Part shown: one piece after another, positions 56,898-64,000 of the stretch | Layout of the letters: the number at the start of each line of letters is the position of its first letter | Numbering within the stretch: the stretch's first letter is position 1 | Origin: DATJHM01 sp963777355 | Lineage (GTDB): Bacteria; Chloroflexota; Ktedonobacteria; Ktedonobacterales; Ktedonobacteraceae | Assembly: GCA_963777355.1 (NCBI GenBank) | Contig: CAVZQK010000001.1 | Location: forward strand, 310,001-374,000 | Reading direction: 5' to 3' | Length of the DNA: 64,000 bases | The notes under the pieces: generated by a model | The model's database searches: none | The model's input: the letters and a program-made list of their open reading frames with translations, nothing else | What the model was told of the DNA's origin: nothing | Made by a program: the position numbers and the translations under genes

Positions 56898-57686
56898 CTA
56901 ACGAGGACCGCTGAACTCGCAGAAGAATTCTTCATACGTCTCTACCCGTTCAAATCCCAGCCGCTCATACATCACGATTGCCGCCCGGTTATCAGCTTTT
57001 ACATTTAGGCCGATATGCTCAATTGTCTTCAGCAATTCCCGGCAAAGGGTTGCACAGACCGCTGTTCCCAGACCTCTCCCTCGATAGTCCGGGTGCGTGG
57101 TGATGTTGCCCAGTGTGGCAGCTTTGTATTCTGGCGAATAGACGTGAATTCCTGCAACGCTTACTAGCTTCTCTCCCCGCCATATCCCGTAGTATTGTCC
57201 CGTCTCAAGCATCCGCGCGTCAAACCAGTTGCCCGGATAACTTTCTTTATAGAAGGCTAGAATGGTTGCCAGATCTTCTCTCTTCAGCGCTTGAACATGC
57301 TCTTGTGGTGCTGCTTCTAACCGTTCCGTGTGATGCAAGGCATATTTATAGTGCAGGCCGTGGGACTCCATGCGAAAGTCTGTCTGCAATATTGCTCCAT
57401 ATTCTGGGAGAAGATGGGCATGGAAGCTCTTGGGGAGTAGGTGTTTACTGGCTTTTAGGAGCGCCGCCCCCTGTTCTCTTCCCATACAGAGAAGCGTTGG
57501 AAGTTCTACTCCTGTATAGAGGAGGAGCAATTGCTGAATCTCTTGCTGGTTTTTGAGACCGTACCAGGTTGTATAGGGCCAGAAAAAATCGTCCAGGTCG
57601 CCCAGTTCGTAGAGACGCCGCTCGGTCTCCCGACAGAGAAAACGGGCAATCTCGCTCCTGTTGTGCAGGCTCTGTACTGGTTGCAT
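56898..57686 (-). CDS. GNAT-family acetyltransferase with N-terminal extension
   Basis: This is a 262-residue protein with the GNAT domain in the last 130 residues. GNITTHPDYRGRGLGTAVCATL is the acetyl-CoA loop, and NVKADNRAAIVMYERLGFE the C-terminal signature. The N-terminal part (ETERRLYELGDLDDFFWPYTTWYGL) is like that of its broken neighbour, and the two genes lie in tandem 50 bases apart. A duplication is likely. The substrate is unknown. Confidence 0.85.
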   Translation of the reverse strand: MQPVQSLHNRSEIARFLCRETERRLYELGDLDDFFWPYTTWYGLKNQQEIQQLLLLYTGVELPTLLCMGREQGAALLKASKHLLPKSFHAHLLPEYGAILQTDFRMESHGLHYKYALHHTERLEAAPQEHVQALKREDLATILAFYKESYPGNWFDARMLETGQYYGIWRGEKLVSVAGIHVYSPEYKAATLGNITTHPDYRGRGLGTAVCATLCRELLKTIEHIGLNVKADNRAAIVMYERLGFERVETYEEFFCEFSGPR

Positions 57687-57749
57687 GGAGGTGTCTTTCC
57701 TGCCTTTCTTTTGTATTCTTTTGTCTTTCCGCTTACGCTCCTGGGATGT

Positions 57750-59516
57750 TTAGCTCTTGAGCCCCCAGGGTTTTGCGCGCTTGCGTGCTTTCTGTGCCTC
57801 CTGGGGATTGCCCAGCAATTCATACACTTCGGCTTTGAGATTCCAGGCCAGGGCATAGCTCTTATCTTGCTCTGTTGCTTCATTTAGCGCATCCAGAGCG
57901 GCTCGATTATGCCCAAGTTGTAACAATGCCTCGGCTTTGTTACACCAGGCAATGGCGCTGCGCGAATTAATGAGGAGGGCCTGGTTGTAGGCCTCAACTG
58001 CTCCACTAAAGTTACGTAGATAGGAATAGGCATTCCCCAGACCGTTCCAGGCCTGAAAGCTTTTTGGATCATGGGTGAGCGCCTGTCGGTAGGATTCAAA
58101 TGCCTCTTCGGGCTTGTTGAGACCCAGTTGCGCGTCGGCTTTTCCATTCCATGCCGCGATATGCTTTGGATCAAGATTAAGCGCACGCTCGAAATGGACC
58201 AGCGCTTGCTGGTAACGCTGTAAGCAGTTGAGCGCGACTCCTGCACTGACCCAGACGACTGCATTATCTGGCTCTATGTCGATGGCGTGTTGATAAGCCT
58301 CAAAAGCTCGCCGATAGTTTCCTTGATCGTAGAGGACGGTGCCTTTGCCGTTCCAGGCGTGCAGATTACGTGGGTCCATGTTGAGGGCCTCTTCGTAAGC
58401 TTGCAGGGCTAATGAGAATTGTTGCTGCCGCCGATATTGATCCCCTTCCCGACACTTTTCACGTACGCTGCCGGTGTTGATTTTTCCTTTCGGCACTGCC
58501 TGGAGCGATGCTGCGCTGTTTTTGCTGGTGAAGATGTTGAGTTGCTGGTCTGATGCGTTGGTTCTGCCACGCACCGTTGCACCCGTACGGCTATGATTCG
58601 TATTGTTCGTGCTATAGCTATTGCTGCGCACTCTGGTCGCTGGCCGCCAGACGTAGTCAAAGGCCTGCGCAAACTCTTGCATGGTATTATAACGATCTTC
58701 AACATGCGATGCCAGCGCTTTGTGCATGACTCCATCCAGCGCGTTGGGAAGCTCCGGATTGAGCTGCGTGACCGGGGGGGGCGCGTTGCCGAAAGGATCG
58801 AGTGGGTGATACCCTGTGAGCATCTCATACAGTACGATGGCACAGCCGTATTGGTCGCTGCGTGGATCAACAATTCCACTGCTCTGCTCTGGTGCCATGT
58901 ACCCTACGGTTCCCCGTACAGTCACGGTTTTCCCAAAAAGCGCCCCTGGCTCCAGGGAACGTGCTATGCCAAAATCGGTAATGACCAGGCGGTAATCCTC
59001 CTGGTGAATTAAAATATTCTCCGGCTTGATGTCTCGGTGAATAACCGGGCGTGGCCTCGTATGCGCATAGTATAACGCACTCGCAAGCTGATGAAAGTTT
59101 AGCATGATCTCCTGGGTCGGGAGGGGGCCATCGGCCTGGGCTAGCCTGGTGCGTAGTGACCCTGCTGTGTACAGAGGCATTACGAGAAAGACGCTTGGCC
59201 CATCTTTTCCATAATCCAGTATCGGCGCTATATTTGGATGGTCGAGCTTCGCTGCGATTGTTGCCTCTCGCAGAAAATGGTCTCGCTCTCCATGCGTTGT
59301 TTTACTGGGTAACAGCACCTTGATTGCTATCTCGCGCGAGAGATTCTGATCCACTCCACGAAATACTGCCGCATAACCACCTTTGCTGATTAATGCCTCT
59401 ACTATATACCGCCCCATCAGTGCAGTGTTTAACAACGGCAATGCACATGCTCTACAAAACAAATCACTGTCCCGGTTTTCGTATCCGCAGTCAACCTGAT
59501 CGGCGCAGCGTCGCAT
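57750..59516 (-). CDS. Zinc-ribbon Ser/Thr protein kinase with TPR repeats
   Basis: This is a 588-residue cytoplasmic kinase. An N-terminal zinc-ribbon-like motif uses C4, C10, C21 and C24. The kinase domain shows SKGGYAAVF, Lys66, HRDIKPEN (160-167), DFG at 181-183 and GTVGYMAPEQ. From about residue 365 six or more TPR units follow (CREGDQYRRQQQFSLALQAYEEALNM and similar), probably for partner binding. No membrane helix exists. The ATG at 59516 has GGAGGAGGG before it; a longer upstream frame lacks such a site. The next two upstream genes are related to its parts. Confidence 0.9.
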   Translation of the reverse strand: MRRCADQVDCGYENRDSDLFCRACALPLLNTALMGRYIVEALISKGGYAAVFRGVDQNLSREIAIKVLLPSKTTHGERDHFLREATIAAKLDHPNIAPILDYGKDGPSVFLVMPLYTAGSLRTRLAQADGPLPTQEIMLNFHQLASALYYAHTRPRPVIHRDIKPENILIHQEDYRLVITDFGIARSLEPGALFGKTVTVRGTVGYMAPEQSSGIVDPRSDQYGCAIVLYEMLTGYHPLDPFGNAPPPVTQLNPELPNALDGVMHKALASHVEDRYNTMQEFAQAFDYVWRPATRVRSNSYSTNNTNHSRTGATVRGRTNASDQQLNIFTSKNSAASLQAVPKGKINTGSVREKCREGDQYRRQQQFSLALQAYEEALNMDPRNLHAWNGKGTVLYDQGNYRRAFEAYQHAIDIEPDNAVVWVSAGVALNCLQRYQQALVHFERALNLDPKHIAAWNGKADAQLGLNKPEEAFESYRQALTHDPKSFQAWNGLGNAYSYLRNFSGAVEAYNQALLINSRSAIAWCNKAEALLQLGHNRAALDALNEATEQDKSYALAWNLKAEVYELLGNPQEAQKARKRAKPWGLKS

Positions 59517-59761
59517 TCCCTCCTCCGAGTCGTAGCGACACCTGTTTCTGGTGCCTATTTGCTCTGGGTACCCCGCTGGTACCCACCCTTTTTGTGCAGG
59601 GTGACGCTTCCCGTTCCCTGTGTTGCCTTCTCTTTTTCTCCCGTGTACCTTGTCTTGTCTCGCAAACTCGCTTGTTATAAAAAGAGGAGGCATCTTTCTT
59701 TGCAACCCTTTCTAAGACCCTTCCATCACTTCACTCTGTATAGCTAGATGCATGAGCATTC

Positions 59762-61027
59762 CTATTGCACCTGGTTCCTTGCTTGTTGCTCTAATGATCT
59801 GGCCCATTCTTGACAGGTGTGTGCTTCTTGCTTTCTCCCTAGCTTTTCAAGCACAACGGCTTTGTTATACCATGCGTCTGGCTCTTCCGGGGCAAACGAT
59901 GTGGCCTGGTCGAGGGCTGCTAACGCTTCATCCATGCGTCCTAGTGCAAAAAGCGCAAGGCCTTTGTTGTTCCAGGCCGCAATATAATGCATGTCAACCA
60001 TCAATGCGCGGTCAAATGCAACGATTGCTTCCTGGTGACGCTTCAACTCATGCAATAAACTTCCCTTATTATACCATGCGGATGTTAATCCATCATCGTA
60101 TTCCAGGGCATGGTCGTAAGATTCCAGGGCATCTCTATACATATGCATTGCTGCAAGGACGTTTCCTCGATTATACCATGCTCCTGCTAATGTTGGATCA
60201 AGCGCTAATGCCTGGTCATAATCGCTCAGTGCCTCGGCAAAACGTCTGAGATCTCTCAGGTCGTTTCCTTTGTCAAACCAGGCGGTGGCGTTCTCTGGAT
60301 CAAGCTGGGTCGCTTTCTCATGCAGCGGTAAGGCGCTCTCTGGACTTTTCATTCGCCGCAAGATGTTGCCTTTGGTATCCCACAACGCGGCACGGCTATG
60401 GTCGAGGTCAAGGGCTTTGTTGATCGCAATTAACGCTTCGTCATATCTTTGCAGACTGTAAAGAGTATCTCCCATCGCTTGCCAGACGACGCTCTGTCTG
60501 GGATCAAGTACCAGGGCACGATCAAAGGCGATGAGTGCCTCTTCCGCGTTTCCTTGCTCCGCTAATGACATGCCTTTCCCACTCCAGGCATAGACATAGT
60601 GCGGATCGTAACGCAGTGCCTGGTCATAACACTCCATCTCTTCTGCGTATTGATGTAATTCGTGTAAGGCTGTGGCACGGGAGGTCCAGAGCTCAGGGTC
60701 ATTTGGCTTTAAGGAGATAGCGTGATCATAGGCTAATAATGCCTCTTCCGCCCGGTTCATACCTCGTAATGTTGCCCCTTTTCCGCTCCACGCATCCACA
60801 AGGACGACATTTTCTTGCGAGGCTATTTCATAGGCTTCAAAGGCCTTGAGGTAATCTCCACGCTCGTAGGCAAGATTTCCCTCGGCTAGCCAGTCTCGCT
60901 TCCTGCCTGCTGCATCTTTGAATGGAGGAGGGGTATGAGGGTTTATTCTCTCTCCGCTGACGGCTGGGATTGGAGCTGTAATGACTTTTGGCCCCTGGGG
61001 AATGGCTATGCGGAGTTGGGTTGACAT
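59762..61027 (-). CDS. TPR-repeat protein
   Basis: This is a 421-residue protein made almost wholly of about ten tetratricopeptide repeats (AWYNKGNVLAAMHMYRDALES-type units), from residue 45 to the end. The short N-terminal part has Pro-rich, low-complexity sequence. It starts 11 bases after the pseudokinase stop and is probably cotranscribed with it. Its repeats resemble those fused to the kinase at 57750-59516, suggesting it is the TPR half of a once-fused or parallel kinase module. Role: protein-protein scaffolding. Confidence 0.88.
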   Translation of the reverse strand: MSTQLRIAIPQGPKVITAPIPAVSGERINPHTPPPFKDAAGRKRDWLAEGNLAYERGDYLKAFEAYEIASQENVVLVDAWSGKGATLRGMNRAEEALLAYDHAISLKPNDPELWTSRATALHELHQYAEEMECYDQALRYDPHYVYAWSGKGMSLAEQGNAEEALIAFDRALVLDPRQSVVWQAMGDTLYSLQRYDEALIAINKALDLDHSRAALWDTKGNILRRMKSPESALPLHEKATQLDPENATAWFDKGNDLRDLRRFAEALSDYDQALALDPTLAGAWYNRGNVLAAMHMYRDALESYDHALEYDDGLTSAWYNKGSLLHELKRHQEAIVAFDRALMVDMHYIAAWNNKGLALFALGRMDEALAALDQATSFAPEEPDAWYNKAVVLEKLGRKQEAHTCQEWARSLEQQARNQVQ

Positions 61028-61038
61028 ATCCTCGTCAA

Positions 61039-61491
61039 CTATCTGCTGATCTCACTGTGCTTGTAGATCCCTATTCCGCTGCTCGCCTGGGCTGCCTGCT
61101 GCATTGGCTGGATATAGCTCACTTCTGCTTTCACTAGAAATGCTACTGGCCCATCCTGTCCATAATCGATGACTTTGATGCTGCCCGGCTCATGCACGTT
61201 CGCTGAGAATGCCGCTGCTAATTCGGCGTCCTGCAAGAAATTTTCTCGTTCTTCCTCGCTACTCTCACGAGGGATTAAGGCCCGTACTGTGACGGGTTGG
61301 TTGTATGGTATATCGTAACCGCGCAATGTGACGGTTCCCCGATCTTTACCGAGGAGCCTTTGAATCTCGTAACGCTCTTTTAAAAGAACGCCCTGGAGAG
61401 GGATGCCACAACGTTCACAGAAGCGAGCATTTTTAAGATCTCCATCCCGATTTTCTTGGCCACAGCTTTGAGCGTCTAAACACTTCCCCAT
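61039..61491 (-). CDS. Zinc-ribbon kinase N-lobe fragment (pseudokinase-like)
   Basis: This 150-residue protein resembles only the zinc ribbon and N-lobe of the kinase at 57750-59516. Cys4, Cys10, Cys25 and Cys28 match the ribbon. Then YEIQRLLGKDRGTVTLRGYD replaces the Gly-rich loop, and the ATP-binding Lys is Arg70 (QPVTVRALIP). IDYGQDGPVAFLV ends the N-lobe, and no C-lobe, HRD or DFG follows. It cannot be an active kinase as read. It is next to the TPR gene, so the pair looks like a kinase-TPR gene that lost its catalytic core. Dominant-negative or scaffolding action is speculative. Confidence 0.7.
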   Translation of the reverse strand: MGKCLDAQSCGQENRDGDLKNARFCERCGIPLQGVLLKERYEIQRLLGKDRGTVTLRGYDIPYNQPVTVRALIPRESSEEERENFLQDAELAAAFSANVHEPGSIKVIDYGQDGPVAFLVKAEVSYIQPMQQAAQASSGIGIYKHSEISR

Positions 61492-61860
61492 CGTGGTCCT
61501 CCCGTCCTACACATCTAAAGAATAAGGCTTTTTATTGTAGTCCCTACTGTAACGAATGTTAGCCTCCTTTGTCAATATAAAAGATCTCATTTTAAACTTC
61601 GTACCAGAGACGTTCTTCGGTGAGAGCTCATTTCCTCTCGTTTTGAGACGTTCTTCTATCGCAGTATATGATCCTATCTATAATGCATCGCTTATACACA
61701 AGCTCAGTGGCGATAAGACCTCTGCATGATCTTATAAAGAATCAGACGTTTTCTGTTATATAATAGAGGCAAGACAATCCACTTTATCGTAATGGAGGAG
61801 CCCAGTGCTATCTGCTCTCTCCTGGCCGGTTCTCTCCTACTTCTATTAAAAGGATCTACA
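61492..61860. other. Spacer upstream of acnA
   Basis: This is a 370-base region between the pseudokinase gene and acnA, which diverge. A TATAAT hexamer at 61759-61764 is a possible -10, but no good -35 lies at 16-18 bases. AAGGA precedes the acnA start. No other gene was found. Confidence 0.4.
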
Positions 61861-64000
61861 ATGACTGCATACAAAGATGTATTTGAGGCTCGCTCCTCTC
61901 TTTCAGGAGTACATGGCTCCTTTGACTACTTTCGCCTGGAGGCACTGACTCAGCATGGTGTCCAGGACCTCGAACGCCTTCCCTTTACGGTCAAAATTAT
62001 CCTGGAAAATCTTTTGCGCCACGCTGGCGGTGAACTGGTTTCTCAGGAAGATGTCCTCTCTCTCGCCGCCTGGAAGCCGGGGAACGCTGCGACAAGTGAG
62101 GCTGAGTATCCCTATATGCCCGCTCGTGTGCTTCTACAGGATTTTACTGGCGTCCCCGCCGTTGCTGATCTGGCGGCTATGCGCTCTGCTGTCGCCCGCA
62201 TGCATGGTGATCCCCAGAAGATTAATCCCCTCGTTCCGGCTGATCTGGTTATCGATCATTCGGTTCAGGTGGATCTCTTCGGCTCTACTCTCGCGTTTGC
62301 ACGCAATGTTGAGCGAGAGTACGAACGCAATAGTGAACGCTATGCGCTTTTGCGCTGGGGCCAACAAGCCTTTGATAATTTCCGTGTGGTTCCCCCCGGT
62401 ACCGGTATTGTCCATCAGGTGAATCTTGAGTATCTTGCTTCGGTGGTGATGCAGAAAGAAGATGCTGGCAAGATGGTTATTTTCCCGGATACACTGGTCG
62501 GTACCGATTCTCACACGACGATGATTAATGGTCTGGGTGTGCTGGGCTGGGGCGTTGGTGGCATTGAGGCCGAGGCGGTTCTGCTTGGTCAACCTCTCTA
62601 TCTTTTATCCCCTGAAGTCATTGGTGTCCGTCTGACGGGTGCCCTCCCCGAAGGGGCGACTGCCACAGATCTTGTGCTGACGGTGACGCAGATTCTGCGC
62701 AAACGCGGCGTTGTGGCGAAGTTTGTCGAGTTTAGTGGCCCTGGCTTGAGTCAACTCCCTCTGGCTGATCGGGCGACGATTGCGAATATGTCTCCCGAAT
62801 TTGGCGCTACGGCAACGCTTTTCCCTGTTGACTCGGAGACGTTGCGCTATATGCGTGATACTGGTCGTAGCTCTCAATTGGTGGACCTGGTGGAACACTA
62901 CACAAAAGCCCAGGGCCTTTTCCGCACCGATGATACTCCTGAGCCTCTGTTCGATGATCTCATCAAACTCGATCTCGGTACGATTGTTCCCAGTCTGGCT
63001 GGTCCCCGCCGTCCGCAGGATCGCGTGGCGATGCAGGATGTGGGCAAGGTCTTCCGCTCGGCCTATTCTGATCGCTTCCAGGAAGCTGAGCAGAATCTCT
63101 CGACGGAGAATGCTTTGCTACGTCTGTCAAATGAGGGTGGTGAGGCTAATCCTTCCCCTGTAGAGACGCAAGAAGCGGAAAAGAAGCAGGTTGCCGCCTC
63201 CAAAGAAGGTGCCCCGGCCCACACTAATGGATATCATATCCGGCCTGGGATACCAGTGGACGTTGCAGGTAGTCAGACTAATCTCTCTCATGGTTCGGTG
63301 GCAATTGCTGCAATTACAAGCTGTACTAATACCTCCAATCCTTCGGTGATGATTGCGGCTGGCCTGCTCGCCAAGCGTGCTGTCGAGCGTGGCCTTTCGG
63401 TGAGTCCAGCGGTGAAGACGAGCCTGGCTCCCGGCTCTCGCGCAGTTGTTGATTATCTCGATAATGCGGAACTAACTCCCTATCTGGAGGCTCTGCGCTT
63501 CCATCTCGTCGGCTATGGTTGTACAACCTGTATCGCTGAGGGCACACCGGTACTCCTTGCCAATGGCACTACACGACGCATCGAGCAGATGCCAGACGCT
63601 GGCGGTGTCACACTATTTGCTCCCAATTCTGAGGGTAAATTGAGCACGGCGCGGCAGGCTGAGATGATAATTCAGGGTGAACGCGAGTGCGTCTCGCTTG
63701 TGCTGCAAGATGGGCGCACGTTGGTTTGTACTCCAGATCATAAAATCCTTTGTGCTGATGGTCGCTGGGTACGCGCTGACCAGCTCGAACTCGGCCAGGA
63801 CCGCGTTGTGGTTGGCCTTGAGGCACCATTGGATGAACCTTGTGATGACGAGATTGGTTACACGCTGCACGCGGGTAGCCTGACGTTTACGATGGACAAC
63901 GAGCACGAACGCCTGCGCACACTGGCATTCGCACGCCTGCTCGGCCATCTGCTGAGCGATGGCTCAATCAGCCTCCTGGGCCAGGGTCGGATGCACGTTG
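61861..64000 (+). CDS. acnA: Aconitate hydratase, intein-interrupted, 3' end beyond window
   Basis: AcnA interconverts citrate and isocitrate in the TCA cycle with a [4Fe-4S] cluster. From ATG 61861 the frame shows the AcnA/IRP family: VPPGTGIVHQVNLEYL, VGTDSHTTMINGLGVLGWG and AITSCTNTSNP, with the first cluster ligand Cys488. The second ligand Cys554 is in GYGCTTC. At residue 557 the third cluster Cys is immediately followed by intein sequence (see next entry) instead of IGNSGPL, and the rest of AcnA must lie beyond the right edge. A loop of about 35 residues rich in Glu/Ala/Lys near residue 435-455 is an extra insertion. The start is supported by AAGGA. Confidence 0.93.
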   Translation, partial: MTAYKDVFEARSSLSGVHGSFDYFRLEALTQHGVQDLERLPFTVKIILENLLRHAGGELVSQEDVLSLAAWKPGNAATSEAEYPYMPARVLLQDFTGVPAVADLAAMRSAVARMHGDPQKINPLVPADLVIDHSVQVDLFGSTLAFARNVEREYERNSERYALLRWGQQAFDNFRVVPPGTGIVHQVNLEYLASVVMQKEDAGKMVIFPDTLVGTDSHTTMINGLGVLGWGVGGIEAEAVLLGQPLYLLSPEVIGVRLTGALPEGATATDLVLTVTQILRKRGVVAKFVEFSGPGLSQLPLADRATIANMSPEFGATATLFPVDSETLRYMRDTGRSSQLVDLVEHYTKAQGLFRTDDTPEPLFDDLIKLDLGTIVPSLAGPRRPQDRVAMQDVGKVFRSAYSDRFQEAEQNLSTENALLRLSNEGGEANPSPVETQEAEKKQVAASKEGAPAHTNGYHIRPGIPVDVAGSQTNLSHGSVAIAAITSCTNTSNPSVMIAAGLLAKRAVERGLSVSPAVKTSLAPGSRAVVDYLDNAELTPYLEALRFHLVGYGCTTCIAEGTPVLLANGTTRRIEQMPDAGGVTLFAPNSEGKLSTARQAEMIIQGERECVSLVLQDGRTLVCTPDHKILCADGRWVRADQLELGQDRVVVGLEAPLDEPCDDEIGYTLHAGSLTFTMDNEHERLRTLAFARLLGHLLSDGSISLLGQGRMHV
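63529..64000 (+). other. Intein N-terminal splicing domain and start of LAGLIDADG endonuclease domain
   Basis: The 157 codons from the Cys at 63529-63531 to the window edge do not belong to aconitase. They have intein block A, CIAEGTPVLLANG, with Cys1, and block B, VCTPDHKIL with the T-x-x-H pattern. A beta-rich Hint-like stretch follows, and then LLGHLLSDGSI, which resembles the first LAGLIDADG motif of DOD-type homing endonucleases. Cys1 overlaps the normal third Fe-S ligand position, so the C-terminal extein should resume with Cys. The C-terminal splice motifs (block F/G, His-Asn) lie outside the window and cannot be checked. Confidence 0.9.

Overview
The window looks like chromosomal DNA from a Ktedonobacteria-type member of the Chloroflexota. 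This is inference from gene content, not from a marker gene. The supporting signs are Ser/Thr kinases fused to beta-propeller or TPR domains, sedolisin peptidases with Thr/Pro linkers, a predicted F420-type PPOX protein, an archaeal-type ProRS under a T-box, moderate GC content, and low gene density with long spacers. No rRNA, tRNA, CRISPR array or complete insertion sequence was recognised.

Layout. 1-5.8 kb: secF (cut by the left edge) and secD, an orphan ABC ATPase, a phosphodiesterase-family protein, and a bacterial LIM-domain/HELGH peptidase resembling eukaryotic DA1. 6.3-9.5 kb: a Tat-exported LamG-LamG-GH51 arabinofuranosidase broken by one base. 9.9-16.7 kb: a PaiB remnant, a DEDDh exonuclease, a PPOX protein, a compatible-solute (Opu-type) ABC operon and a PH-like membrane protein. 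16.9-23.4 kb: a sedolisin, a broken cupredoxin lipoprotein, a kinase with a propeller sensor, and a cupin. 23.5-29.5 kb: promoter, T-box and proS; GNAT; argJ; and a two-gene RNA-repair cassette (RNA ligase plus HD-Pnk). 29.5-40.5 kb: envelope and periplasmic functions (phosphodiester glycosidase, S11 carboxypeptidase, phospholipase D), a carotenoid oxygenase, a cytidylate-kinase-like protein and a very large membrane-anchored double propeller. 40.6-48.5 kb: LysR plus a CitE-like lyase, LysE, a response regulator, a P450/CMD/SDR cluster and a dienelactone hydrolase. 48.7-53.5 kb: metG with a terminator-controlled leader, then a three-gene ABC-2 exporter. 53.6-61.5 kb: a TIR protein followed by a decayed WD40 array, two GNATs, and a kinase/TPR/pseudokinase set. 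61.9-64 kb: acnA, interrupted by an intein at an iron-sulfur ligand cysteine and cut by the right edge.

Most notable are the aconitase intein inserted exactly at a [4Fe-4S] cysteine, the ligase/HD-Pnk RNA-repair pair, the LIM/DA1-like peptidase, and a family of five intergenic elements. In these elements the flanks are conserved while the central hairpin changes on both arms. At least ten single-base frameshifts, mostly in short homopolymers, break otherwise well-conserved genes. They may be sequence errors, so every broken gene call here should be read with that in mind.
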